DNA of 64,000 nt from Neofusicoccum parvum. Its lineage: Eukaryota > Ascomycota > Dothideomycetes > Botryosphaeriales > Botryosphaeriaceae. The position numbers and the translations under genes are program-made. The stretch covers positions 1,426,001 through 1,490,000 of the forward strand of contig CP087215.1 in NCBI GenBank assembly GCA_020912385.1, given 5' to 3'. Below, in pieces: positions 1-11,943 of this stretch. Every line of letters begins with the position of its first letter. Within the stretch, counting starts at the first letter, position 1. The notes below the pieces were generated by a model. It ran no database searches. It was not told the DNA's origin and saw only the letters and a program-made list of their open reading frames with translations.

Positions 1-1602
1 AAAAGGTGGGGATACACTAAGGACGACCCGGACGTATCCAGACGGTGGGGTGAGATATGTCTCTAGCAATAATAAGAGACAGGGAAGCGAGCCGTCTACG
101 CGTCGACGGGCCGCTAGTGATAAAGAGGTCTCCCAGTACCAGATTTTGAAGGTGTTGAGCGCAAATCAAACGCGGATGTCCACAGATCAGCGCAGGCAGG
201 ATCTTGGCGGTGACGATCAGCTCTTGTACGCGCAACGCGCAACAGCAGACAACGCCGGCGCCTTGGGATCTCGGCAGAGACAGGGCAGCAAAACCGGGCG
301 CGGCCAGCGGGCTGCCGGTAGCTAGAGCTGCAACGGCACAACGGCGGTCCGCCACAGGCAGGCCAGACTATCGATATGCGGCCGGGAGCCAGGCGATTGG
401 CGCTGATAAGAGCTCCAAAACTGGGGAGCGATGATGCTCGCCCGCAGGTTCCGGATCCGCGCGAAGCCGCTGGGGCGGAACAAGCCACGCTGGGCCAAGC
501 GTGGTAAAGTCCCCTGCGAAGGTGACGTGGAATCGAAGGCGGCGAAGCTTGACGAAAAGCTAGTCCGGACGACGTGCCCCCCCACGGCGGCCTGAGAACA
601 GGCGGCGCCGGGGCGCGGACGGAAGGCAGGCTCCAGGAGCGGCGGCCTCGCAGCGAAAGTCACACGGTGCGCCGATGCACTGCAGCGCGGTCGACGGGCG
701 AGGTGGTGACGCGCCAAGTGCGTGGCCAAGCTCGCCAGCGGGAGCGCTGCGCTTGGACACGGCGGCAGCGGCTGCGTGCGGTCCACGGTGGAGCTCTGGG
801 CCCCGGACGTAAGGTCGCCAGCGTGCCCGCTTCCGGCAGCGCTCTGGGGCGCGCGAGAGGCGCATATAATTGCGATGCTCTGAGCATGCCGCAGAGCCGG
901 CAGCCAAGCACGCGCCCGATCGCAGCGGGGCCTCTGCTGCCGGCTGCGCAGCTTGGTCGCTGGGCGACGCGCGGACAGCAGGTGCGGAGCAATTTGGCAG
1001 CGCAATACGTGCTGACGTTGCGGACCCTGGGGGTGCGCCCAAGCCGCGGCCTCAGCCCACCGCCAGCAGCGTCAGCGTGCCTGGCCTCTTGTACCTGCAG
1101 GGACATTCCCACGCCCGCGACGATCGGCAGCACAGCTTTTCGAAACACTCACTCACAGCCCTGGGGTTGCCGTGCCCCGGCGCGCCCCGCTAGCCTCCCA
1201 GACAGTCCCAGGCCGGCACACTGAGCTTCGAGCGAACCTTAAGTGCGCGCGTGAAGAGCATCTCGCCCGCTAGCTCCCCGTGCATACGAGCAGTCACGAC
1301 CGCCGCTTTCGTCAGCCACGCCTCTCCACTCGTTCCTCGCAGCAGCACCGGCCGTGGTCCAGCACGCCTCCTCCGAGTCAGCAGGCGCCGCCCGTCTGTG
1401 GCTCGCATCACGCACGCGCAGGAAGCGGCGGCGGAGCACACGGTACGAGCTCCACGCGCACCCGCACCCGCTAGCTCGCAGCTGCACCTAGCTCTCCCCT
1501 CACCCTCCAACGTCCGCTCTCACGGCTCTCAGCATCGCTAACTCGCCCCGAGGACCCGTTAGTGCTACGCATATTCTTCATCCCTTGCCGCGACCCCCCT
1601 CG
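1..1602. other. GC-rich region upstream of the HECT ligase, no gene recognised
   Basis: Frames are open on both strands because G+C is high, but none shows a recognisable domain or family-like composition. The stretch probably holds the promoter and 5' leader of the HECT ligase that starts at 1613. A TATA-like string sits near 863-870. A 5' neighbour outside the window cannot be excluded. Confidence 0.5.
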
Positions 1603-1612
1603 ATGACTCCAG

Positions 1613-4600
1613 ATGCCGTCCTTCGGCAGCAAACAGCATAGCCGATCCGTCAGCCACCCGTTCCCCTCCCTCTTCGGCGGCGGCAAGAAACCCAGGCCCA
1701 ACGGCTCTCCCAATGGCGACCAGCTCGACGGAGACGAACGGTACTACCAACACACAGCTTATGGCGAGCCTGGCTCTGGGAGGGGCCTCCCCGCGAGTGG
1801 CCGGCGCGAGGAGGAGACTGGCAACTGCATGACCTGCGACTCCAAGGTCAGGTACCCACGCGGCCTGACCACCTTCCGCTGCTCAGCATGCCTGACCGTC
1901 AACGACCTCGTTCCCGTGCGCCAGGAGCGGCCAGACCGCCAGCCCAACACCTACCCGGGCGCAGGACAGCCGAGGAGACCCATGCCGTTGACGGTGGACC
2001 GGGCAAGGCACATCATAGATCGCTGTCTGGAGACATACTTGCACAACATGGTCGAGAGGCGCAGCCGAAGCAGCCAGGAAAGCGTTGAGCGACCAAGAGG
2101 GAGCCAGGACAGTGTGGGCCCTCCCAGAGGAAGCCAGGAAGACGCCAGGCCAAGGGAGAGCGGGGAGAGGGAAAGGTCTCGAGATGGCCGTCTTGCGCCC
2201 ATGCCGATCCGACAGCGAGCGCACAGCGCAGGCAGACCGATGATCTCGGTATCTCCTCCCTCCGCTGTTGAGAAGCAGAACGGCTTCGACAAGCTCAAGG
2301 GCGGGAAGACTCCTCCGCTGCCGGTCGGCCCCCGTGGTCCTCCCACCCCGGACGAGATTCTTGCGCCGCCGCCGACCCTCAGGCATCAGCCCCGACCTGG
2401 AATGGCCCCCAGTCCACCAAACCGTCGACCTCCTCCGCCACCGGTGCACGCACCCCCTCCACCACCTGGTCTCCCGGGTCCCCATGCTGGTCGTGGCTCC
2501 CCCAGGGAAGTACCGCCTCACGTGGGCCCTCCTCCTCCATACGGAGCGCCACCGTTGTCGCCGGTAGAAGTTGCTGAAAGGCGTCGCTACGAGGCTGTCA
2601 AGATGATATTCCGGCCCCTGGAGGACTATTTGATTGCGAGCTACGGAAACTTTGAGTCCTTGAACACCGCCTTCATGCTCGGAAGACCGCGCCATACTGC
2701 GAGGACTCGAAGCGAAGGAGCCATGACAAAGGAACCACCGAATCCCAAACCTCAGGCCCCTCCACCAGCACCAGTACCAGGCGCAGGACTAGGCGCAGCG
2801 CCAGATCCTGACTTCCTTGGTGAAGCCGATGCTAGGATGCTGATGATAGGAGATATTGGAGAGAATGCGTCGTGGTGGCCTGGCCGGCCTGAAAAGGAAT
2901 CGCCAAAGCAGGCTACACCTCCAAACCTAGGACGATCGAATACGGATGTGGTAATAGTGAATCACAAGTCGCCTCTTATCAACTGGACGGAGGCACAGCA
3001 TTGGTACGATGCAATCAACGCTGCGGGATTAAATTGGAGAGAGAGGATGGAAGAAATGCCAAACCTGGATTTCCCGGAATCTTTAATGAAGGAGGCCGAA
3101 GAGGATATCCGAGATGCCCGAACGCACGTGCAACGCACATTGCTCAAGGTCACGGAAAACCTCCTGAAGCGCCCTGGACGTCAGTTGGAGGATCCAGAGG
3201 ACCTCCGTTTCCTTCTGATTATCCTTTACAATCCGCTTCTTCACGGGGGCGTGAGAGCCAGATCGCCTTCGCTACGGCCCCCGCCTCAGGTCCGCCCGAG
3301 ACAAGGATCTAATCCAAACCAGCCCCCGGCACTAGGGCCACCACCGCCGCCCGGAAGACCCCCAGGACACCGCCCGCCTTCTCCCGTCAAACCATCTCGA
3401 TCTGCCAGCTCTGCAAATCGGGAGCCTGGTCAGCATTCGGGCATCATCAAAAGGATTTTGGGTCTTCTCTCCAACCTGGATAACGAGTGCCACCGATACC
3501 TGACCACTTGGTTCTCCAGGTTCTCCGAGGATCATTTCCGACGCATGGTCGATCTAGTGGGAAAGTTTGTCACGTATCGTCTCACCAGGCAGCCTAGGAA
3601 GCGAAGCAACAGCGGGAACCCGACGGCGGGACTGATCCCCGAGTTCGGGTCTCATGGGGCGACTTCGGCTCAACTTCATGCGGCATTGGGCCTATCGGGT
3701 TCTGGGCCCAAGAACGACGACCACACAGGGGAATCCTTGTACAGCGATGACTGGCAAGTCAAAGCTGCGGCCAAGGTCATGGCGCTATTTTTCGCTGCGA
3801 ACAACACTTACCACAAGAAGACAGATCCTGTGAACCGCGCTCCGTCTATTTCTGGCCAACCCAGTGCCGGGCTAGCAGCACGCGAGCGAGCCAGAGCACA
3901 TGGGCAACTCCTCCCTACCTCGGACTTCTACAACACCCTGCTTGACTTCCATGACCTTATCAAGGACTTCGAGGCATGGGAGAAACGCACAGCGAAATTC
4001 TCTTTCTGCCAATACCCATTCTTCCTGTCCATTGGCGCTAAGATCAAGATCATGGAGCATGATGCCCGTCGGCAGATGGAGAACAAGGCTAGAGAAGCTT
4101 TCTTTGACAGCATTCTGAGCAACAAGAACTTGGAGCAATATTTCAATCTCCGTGTCCGCAGAGAGTGTCTTGTGGAAGACAGCTTGCGCAGAATCAGCGA
4201 AGTTGTGGGTGGTGGAAGTGAGGACATCAAGAAAGGGCTGCGAGTTCAGTTCGTTGGCGAAGAGGGCATTGACGCCGGAGGCTTGCGGAAGGAATGGTTC
4301 CTGATGCTGGTCCGAGAGCTCTTTGACCCCAACCATGGTGAGTGTCTGCTCCTAATCGTTTGCCTGCGGCCAACAAGCGTGGGCTGTGCTAAGGCCATTT
4401 TTAACGGGATGTAGGAATGTTCGTGTACGATGAAGACTCGCAGTTCTGCTACTTCAACCCCAATACCTTCGAACAGTCTGACCAATACTTCCTCGTTGGT
4501 GCCGTGCTCGGCCTCGCACTCTACAACTCAACTATTCTTGATGTCGCACTACCGCCCTTTGCCTTCAAGAAACTTCTCGCGTCTGCTCCTACCAAGAACG

Positions 4601-5358
4601 GCGTGGCGCCGGCGTCACGCAACCGGATCGATTACACTCTAGATGATCTCGCGGAGTTCCGCCCACGGTTGGCCAAAGGACTACGACAGCTACTAGAATT
4701 CGAGGGCGATGTCGAGGCAACATTTTGCCGAGACTTTGTGGCCGAGATCGAGCGGTACGGCGTGGTACAGGAGGTTCCCCTATGCAAGAACGGCGCCAAT
4801 CGGCCAGTGACCAACGAAAACCGCAAGGAATTTGTTGATCTGTACGTGCGCTACTTCCTTGACACGGCTGTCGCTCGTCAGTTCGACCCATTCCGACGCG
4901 GATTCTTCACTGTCTGCGGCGGCAATGCGCTCAGTCTCTTCCGCTCTGAGGAGATTGAGCTCATGGTCCGTGGCTCCGACGAGCCCCTGGACGTTGCGTC
5001 CGTGCGCGCTGTCGCAGTGTATGAGGGTTGGAGTGACCCGGCTCACGGTAGCCGCAAGGTCGACCGTCCTGGAGAGCAGATCCTCGTGCTCCGCTGGTTC
5101 TGGGAATTCTTCGAGAGCGCCTCTCCGGCAGATCAACGCAAGATTCTCTCCTTCATCACTGGTTCGGATCGTATCCCGGCCGTTGGTGCAACGAACTTGG
5201 TAATCAAGATCGGGTGTCTCGGCGACGACTGTGATCGATTCCCGGTGGCGAGGACGTGCTTCAACATGCTGCAATTATACAAATACAAGAGCAGACAGAA
5301 GCTCATAGAGAAGCTGTGGCGTGCGGTGGTAGAGAGCGAGGGATTCGGACTGAAGTGA
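1613..5358 (+). CDS. hul4: Hul4-type HECT E3 ubiquitin-protein ligase
   Basis: HECT E3 ligases take ubiquitin from an E2 onto a catalytic Cys and pass it to substrate. Two exons, 1613-4337 and 4415-5358, join across a 77 bp GTGAGT...TAG intron to give 1222 residues; the splice restores the HECT text LFDPNHGMFVYDEDSQFCYF. The N-terminus carries a CX2C-X14-CX2C zinc-binding motif (Cys72, 75, 90, 93). A Pro/Arg-rich low-complexity stretch with repeated RGSQ(E/D) units follows (about residues 140-330). The HECT lobe occupies roughly the last 370 residues, and the catalytic Cys is in RTCFNMLQLYKY, residue 1190 (codon 5257-5259). The N-terminal zinc motif, the length and the MFVYDEDSQFCYFNP text fit fungal Hul4, a nuclear ligase linked to protein quality control, better than Rsp5 (no C2 or WW domains) or Ufd4. 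The ATG at 1613 has C at -3, and an overlapping upstream ATG precedes it. Confidence 0.92.
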
Positions 5359-6768
5359 TTTTCCTCAGTCCCAGTGTTCTTCCTCGACTCCGCCGTCCAC
5401 AGCGCCGCTACCACTCCGTCAATGCTTTTCCTTTCCCTCCTTGCCCCTCTCTCCTGATTTTCACCCCGCCCCTTTCCTCTTTCGACCTCGGTTTGGACAC
5501 AGGGTATTAATCATCGTCGCGTCTTGGGGTGTTTTTGTGGAGTGAGTGGTGTCAAATCTGTGGAACAAGGGGTGTACGTGGGGTTTATTCATTGGGTTGG
5601 CGTTCTTCTCTGTTTAATCTCTCATAAGCCGCGCGTGGGTTACCTTGATAGAGCAAGGGCATTAAACTGAGCATAGCACGATCAATCGCATCAGTCGTAG
5701 TGGTATGTAGCTATAGGATGGACAGTGGGTGGTATTTGCAGGGTCGGAGACTCTAAAGGGGAAGCAGAGTGAGCGGTGGTGGTCTAGAGCGTAGGCGTAG
5801 TAGGCTGGTCTAGCGGCTTTTGTGTCTGTCAGGATTAGGATTAGGAGTAGGAGTACGAATTTCACATTGTGAAGGTGAACGCTGTCCAGATGGAACCTCC
5901 ATGTGGTGCTGACCGATCTCTTTCGACCCTGCACTACCAACGACGCGGAAGCCAGTCTTAGCAACGTTCCCTGCATGGCTGTACTGTCCTATGCGATATA
6001 GACAAATTAGGGTAAAATCGGGTAGTCAAGCATGTTGGCCTTTCAAACGAGCCATACCGATTACTCCTTACAAGTCCTCAATATAAGTCTTCATCACTTG
6101 AGCGGAGCTCTGATGGTGAGTGCTTCAATTGCCACGGTCTACATGAAATTACATATCTGCTTATATCAGTATCACAGTGAACCAAGAAAGTGCCAAACAA
6201 TCACCTCATATTGCCAGCCGAAGCTTCACCTCAAACAGTTTCGTGTCATCAAAGAAACTTTTTCGTTTACTGTTGGCACATTTGAGTCAATCAAAGCACT
6301 ACTGAGGCTCTCATCCTTGTGTCTGTGTTCAGTTCCACTGCTGAAGACAGCGCAGTGGGATTTCGTGCGTCATCATAGACTATTGAATGGAACTTGAGGG
6401 TGGAGGCAAGGTCAGTCACTTCATTCACACCTTGCACATGGGACTTTGAATTTGATTGTGGCCACTTCTTGAATCTACCTAAAGCAGCGCACTAGGGGTA
6501 GCTGAACTCGAGAGAAATTGGAGGGTGGTTGGTGCTTTTGTAGTGAGCATAGAACACGAGAGGTATTTGAGATCCATGCTTAGCATAGACGACAGTTCTG
6601 CGCTCGTAAGCGGAAGAACTGTTCCGGACTTCAATGAGTCCGTACGTGCTGGTCCACCTCCCAACATGGTAAAATCACCTACGCACGTGAAGCCACCCGG
6701 ACCAGATCGACAGAGCTAAACCAAGCCCTGACGCGAGTCCAACTTGGACTTACACTCGCTAGAGTGTG
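5359..6768. other. Intergenic stretch, no gene recognised
   Basis: This follows the HECT ligase. Reading frames are short and lack family features. A short GGATTA-like microsatellite lies near 5827-5850. Nothing else is supported. Confidence 0.5.
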
Positions 6769-7450
6769 CGGAGATGGCGAGGAACATTCGAGAGAAGGCA
6801 TGTTCCAGGTTTCACGGTTGTCGAATAAGGGAGTGAGGTGGTGAAATGTGCCATTTTGGTTCCTCCGAGGTGGCCGGATGGTGAAACCTTGCCTCCACAT
6901 CCCCGGAATGTGTGCACAGGCACACGTAACAACCCGGACGGTCACTGAATGGGAGTGCCGCTTTGTGCAGCAGCTTCATACGTGAAACGTAGGGAGCGTC
7001 GATTGCTTACTCGGAACCGACAGGCGAGTTGCGGAGATTGCCAAGAACTTTCGAAGGGGCCGGATCCAGGTTCCGCCGTTGATGTCGTAGATAGGAGGAG
7101 CAGTTTTCCATTTTAGTATTCAGGGCGACAGGATGGATGAACCTGCCTCCCCGTCCCCTAAGTGGTCTTTGGTGTTCAGGCACACATAAGAAGTAATTGC
7201 ATGTTCAGAGAACACACAATACTTGCGGTGATCCGGCACCTGCCTCCGGAAGGTTTTTCTAAACCCACAAAAGAACGAATTGGAACTGTCGAGGTGCACG
7301 TTCCGTTGTTGAATGGCGGCGAGAAGTAAAAGAAGAAACCAGGTGGACGAATTCATTTTGCGCGAGCAACTTGGATTAGATCAACAGAACCCTCCAGGCA
7401 TTGATACTCGCCATCTGTCATACTGTGTCTTCGGCCTGCATAAGTGAGGC
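6769..7450. repeat. Three diverged tandem copies of a ~250 bp unit
   Basis: Three segments align in order. Landmarks recur as follows: CGGAGAT at 6769 and 7034; a block like CAGGTTTCACGGTTGTC near 6807, 7061 and 7303; CATTTT at 6852, 7109 and 7353; a GATGGTGAAACC-like block followed by CCTCC; and CAGGCACACGTAA versus CAGGCACACATAA, with a weaker GCCTGCATAAGTG in the third copy. Spacing is 244-265 bp. The copies are far from identical, so the duplication is old or has been mutated heavily. No open frame spans a unit. The nature of the unit is unknown. Confidence 0.6.
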
Positions 7451-8956
7451 ACGACAAGTCCTCGTCTTTTCAAAGATGGTCGCAAATGTGGCGGGGTACC
7501 TTCCGAAGAGCCCCGGCGTGGGAGTAAGTTGGAAAGGCCAAATGGGCTGAGCCCCGGCATGAGAGTGGTGGATTTTGTCCAATGTGAGTGCTGGGATGCT
7601 GGGCCATGCAAAACACCTGTGGTTTTTGTTGTGTCAGCTTCAAATTCACATTAAGTGAGTAGAAAAAAGAAGCAAGAAGAAGAGGAGGCGGGTCAGAAGC
7701 TCGGATGTCTCATTGACAACCAGATGCAGAGCAAGGCGCTGTGCAATGCAATGCACTGGCGGCTGTCTACGAATCAAGTGAAAGTTTGGCCATCATGCCA
7801 ACCGTGGCAAAGTGGGGGTGGAAGATTTGGTATGCGAAGTGAGACTTACCGAGCTGGGGTTGGCAGAGATTAAACTGAGGACATTGACCACAAAGTTGAG
7901 GCGGACATGTGAGAAACGCTGGAAAGCTCGGTTCCATGATCTGCCATTGTCGAGAGAGAGAGAGAAAAAAGGATGACTTGTGCAGTTTTTTTGTCTGTTG
8001 CGTTTGATGACCAGTCTTCTCTGAGATTGCCGAACTGAGAGGAGACGCGAGGTCATCCCGCACTTCATGCGAGATTCCTTGCGTCAAGCCTGGAGGCTCT
8101 ACTGGTGCACACTGCATCGACAACAGCCGGCCATTATCGTTGGACCCTCACGGACCAGCGACCGAGCGTTGCGCCGGATGCAACGTCGGCCGAAGGCGGA
8201 GAAGAAAAGAAGGTGGAGGAGGGCGAGGGTTTTTATAAGCAGGGCGGTGTGCTCGCTTAGTCATGCGCTAGCGCCACTTGCCCTGCTGATGCCTGAAGTA
8301 AATGAGGAAGGCAGCGGGGTGTCATGTGTTGGTGGCCCGGGAGCTCTTGTAAAGGTCTTGCATGAATGTTGTGGTCGAATTGCTAGATGCGGAAGTTACC
8401 CGAGACGCCGTCACTTCAGACAGGTGGGTGCTGCAGCTGACAGATAGCGCGAACCTGCTCTCCATAATCGGTATTGTATGGGAAGTTGAGACATTTGTCC
8501 AGACAGCTTTGTTAGATGATCTCTTGGACTTTTGTGCCCAAGTGAATTCTCTAATTCTCCTGCAGCCAGGCGCGATTCGGGTCAGACAAGTCTTGTCGAA
8601 GGACGGACTTGTCTTCAAATCAAGCGTCGGCTGCGGCACCTCTTCGTACGACCACATTGCAGTGGACTTCAGAGATATGGTACTGGTGATTGCCCGAAAG
8701 TAATTTGATTGCTCTATCTTTTTTTTTTTTTGTGGCGCAGAGTTCCCGCGCCGTTAGATGCTCCTGAAATTTGTGAAGGGCGTCTTCTTCGTGTTTACGC
8801 CGTCGCCACCCTTCATACCCGCGCTTGTGGCCGAGCACTTTCAGTCGTAGCTTCCAGAAGTAAAATAGAAGCCGTAATCAAAGAAAGATAAAGTGACCGC
8901 ACCTCGCAAGTGCCACTCCGCTCGAGCCCAACTGTCCCAACTCAAGCCCCCTACCC
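7451..8956. other. Intergenic stretch between tandem repeat and MFS gene
   Basis: No recognisable gene. It contains one ATG-initiated 113-codon frame at 8362-8703, listed separately with low confidence, and a T-run near 8719-8731. The 3' end of the minus-strand MFS gene starts at 8957. Confidence 0.45.
8362..8703 (+). CDS. Possible small hypothetical protein (113 aa)
   Basis: An ATG-initiated frame of 113 residues, rich in hydrophobic and acidic residues, with no domain that I recognise. The opposite strand is also open over almost the same interval (8322-8657), which weakens the case. No splice signals were needed. It could be a chance open frame in an otherwise gene-poor stretch. Homologs in related genomes or RNA reads would be required to accept it. 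Confidence 0.15.
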   Translation: MNVVVELLDAEVTRDAVTSDRWVLQLTDSANLLSIIGIVWEVETFVQTALLDDLLDFCAQVNSLILLQPGAIRVRQVLSKDGLVFKSSVGCGTSSYDHIAVDFRDMVLVIARK

Positions 8957-10880
8957 TCAAACCTTCCCGCCCTTCCAACCCACCCTCGCAACCCTGCTCG
9001 CCGCGAAGCAGACGCTCGCCACGACCAAGCACGTCGCCACCCACACGAAAGCGTACACGAACGCGTCGGCGCCCCCGCCGCGCCTCTCCATCCCGATATC
9101 CACCAACCGCCCGCCCACCGGCGCTCCCGTCAGCACCGCAAGCCCAACCGTCACCAGCACCGCACCAACCCGCATCGGCGCCATGCCTCCCGCGCACCTG
9201 CCCGTCTCCTGCCCTTTGTGCGTCACTAACACGAAGTCCGCCGCCGGTTGCCGCGCGAAGGCCAGCGAGGTCGGCGCGTAGAGAGTGACGATGGCGGCGC
9301 TAGAGAAGCCGTAGAGGCCGGTGAGGAGGTAGAAGGGGGCTTTGGTGCGGATGCCGGTCCAGAGGTAGATGAATGTGGCGCTGAGGAGGGTGGAGGGGAT
9401 GAGGGTGGTGAGGGGTCCGATGAAGCGATCGGAGACGAGCGCGGGGAGGATGCGGCCGGGAAAGGTGGCAGCGAGGAGGGTTATGAGGAAGCTGCAGACG
9501 TGGCCGGGCGAGGGATGCAGGGAGAGAGTTGTCGTGGCGTAAGTCGTGATCTGTGAGGAGGTTAATTGAGTGGAGCGGAGGAAGTTTATGCAATTTGTTG
9601 GGCGAGAATTTATGGAACAGTGGGCGACTTACGTAGAAGTATGGGAAGTAGAGAGCCCAGAAGGAGAGAAACATGCCAAGGAGCATGAGGAGGAAGCTGA
9701 AATCCAGGAGCCCTCTGGTGGAAATGACTTTGGAGGCCTTCATCTTTTGCTCGCCGCGCCACGGCCGTAACACGAAAGTCGGAAACAGCATCGTGGTTAT
9801 CATGATGAGCGAGAGAATGCGGTAAGTCCACTCGAACCCGACCTTTGGTAGCACGTACGCGACAGTCAGGGTATAGGTGATGCCGCCCGTGCTGGCACCA
9901 AATGCACCAATCCCCATTGCGACCCCCAGATTCTTGTCGAACCAGCCTCGAAGAACCCTAGTGTAGGCACAACATACCATACCCAGTGTACAACCAGTGA
10001 GCAGTCCCTGAACGATGAACAGAGTTAACCAACTCCGACACCAGCTTGTCGCCAGCATCTCAGCAGCAAGCAGTATCGTGCCGCCATTGAAAAGCAGTCG
10101 AAAAGCGCCACGGTCGTATATGTGGCTAACAATCGGTGCGGTGAGAAAGAGAAGGGCGAGCTGGGTGGAGCCAATCCAAGCAATCTGTGAGGTGGTGTAA
10201 GTGAAGTAGTAGGACCTGTAATGCGGCTCAAGAATGCCGAACACGAATGGCAGGCTCCAGCAGTTGAAAGTGACAAAGAACCCGGCGATCGCTTGCAGCC
10301 ATGCGGATGTACCACCATCGGGAGCACAGCGCAGAGGCAGCGACCCGCCTGACACGGAGACCATGGTTGAGGAACTGCCCCACGACGGCTCTGTCTTGAG
10401 GGCTTCGTTGGAAGATGTCGTGCCTGCTTTCGTATCCTTGGAGCCATTGCTGGAGGTCTGTAGTAGTGTGTGGGTGGAGTTGCGGCTGCTGGTGGAGGGA
10501 ACGTGGTAGTCGGTATCGATTGCAAAAGCCCGTATGGCCTTCTCACGCTTGCGCTGCACGCGGTCTTCCTTCTTCCTGATATGGCACAGGGCCTTGTGGT
10601 AGTCGTAGGTGGAGTAGCCGAGATCGCGGACGATGTAAGCACTGTGAGGTCTTCCCGGTAGTTTCACTTCGATTTTGTCATCCTTCTTCTCGTTCGCGTC
10701 GCTCGACAGATCTGGAGGGGTCTTGTGTCCATCTTCCGAATCCTCTGGACTGTGATTGTATGCGGGTAGTGTCGCACGTCGCTCCATCGGCCAAGGGCGT
10801 TGGAAGTGACTGTAGAGGCTGGCAAGATTGGGTGAGTGAGGAATGGTGATGGCGAGCCTCTCGAACGTCGTGGACGCCAT
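8957..10880 (-). CDS. MFS transporter, monocarboxylate-transporter (MCT/Mch)-like
   Basis: A polytopic plasma- or vacuolar-membrane porter of the MCT/SLC16-like major facilitator group, which in fungi includes Mch proteins and the riboflavin carrier Mch5. Exons 10880-9633 and 9550-8957 join across an 82 bp GTAAGT...CAG intron, both in phase 0, giving 613 residues. The first ~190 residues are hydrophilic and Ser/Thr-rich, likely cytosolic. About 12 hydrophobic segments follow, with the text LRGWFDKNLGVAMGIGAFGA, typical of the MCT fold. The start at 10880 (MASTTFERL) is the first in-frame ATG and has A at -3; the frame upstream opens only at TTG. The substrate cannot be read from sequence. It diverges from the carboxylesterase at 11944. 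Confidence 0.85.
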
Positions 10881-11943
10881 GATAGCGCCTTGAGCTTCGG
10901 CGATGGTGCTTGACTGAGGTTGTAGGCAGACCGTCAAGAAGATCGTGTTGAAGCAGGAAGAGAGTTTGAGCTCGTCCAAGGAAATGGCTTGAGGGCGAAC
11001 AAGGTGCGGCAGGACAATAGGGCTTGGTCATGGGTCAATGGCCTCGGGTGCTATTGTGGCTTGCATGCAGATGACTGAGCAAGTGAGAACAGGGCATGTA
11101 CTGTTGAGTGCACTTGAGAACAATGCGGAGTGAAAGGCTGGCGGGCTGAAGCACTCACTCGATACCTGGACATACTACAGCCATCCGGATGGTTCTTCAA
11201 CTCCCCACGGAGGTGGCTGGAACATCCCACCATGCCATCGCATCTTCTGTAGTCCACTACGGGAGCATTTCATCCATATTCACCAATCAGAGGATGAGAG
11301 GTAGGATGTTTGTGAGAGGGCATAAGTAGTGGCCGCTGCAGCCTTCGAGAATTCATCAGGGCAGCCGTTCCAGGACATCTTTGGAGACGTGGAACCGCAA
11401 CGAGGGGAAGAGGTGTGGCCAATGGGATCACCGCCGGGCGTTGTACGAGGGTGTCGGCAGCGGGCCGAAAGTGGGATGAAGGCGTGGAGGAGAGGAGGGG
11501 CCGGGTCGCGCGAAAGAGCTGTGGCTCGGGCGGCGGCCAATCAGGCGGCCGCCGCCGCTCCTGCCGGTCTCGTTCCGCCAACCTCGGCCTCGTCCTCCGT
11601 CGCAACTCCTCCGCTGCGGCCTCATGGCATTGAGTTCTGTGGCTTTGCAACAGCAGGGCGAACGACGCGTTGCAGCACTAACAGCAGCTTGAAGGCGCGC
11701 AGCGGCTTGCTGAGACGCCATTGCATCATCGGCCGCGACCCACTGCTGACCCCAAGCTCGGCTCCAGATTTGCGGACCGATCTTCTCCAGAGCTCCCTTC
11801 GACACCTGTATATCTTGGATTTGTCTCCTGGCCGCGTCTGCTCCTCTGTACCCAGGCACCTGGTCGCCGTTGCGTTCACGTCAGCACCTTAAGTTTCGCC
11901 GGCCAGCCACCCGCCTTGGGACAATCTCATTCGCCCATCCACC
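10881..11943. promoter_or_regulatory. Shared intergenic region between divergent MFS and esterase genes
   Basis: This 1.06 kb stretch lies between two divergent starts and must contain both promoters. A TATATC-like site lies near 11812, about 130 bp before the esterase ATG. A MITE-like palindrome occupies 11141-11209. GC-rich frames here (for example 11329-11892) show no family features. Confidence 0.5.
11141..11209. mobile_element. MITE-like palindromic element, copy 1
   Basis: The left arm (GGGCTGAAGCACTCACTCGAT) and the inverted right arm (reading GGGAGTTGAAGAACCATCC on the other strand) match the arm shared by the other copies in this window. The copy is diverged. No coding capacity. Target-site duplication is not evident by eye. 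Confidence 0.5.

Noticed and set aside
10881..10979. N-terminal extension of the MCT-like transporter
   Set aside because: The upstream frame begins only at a TTG; the first ATG, at 10880, has a good context.
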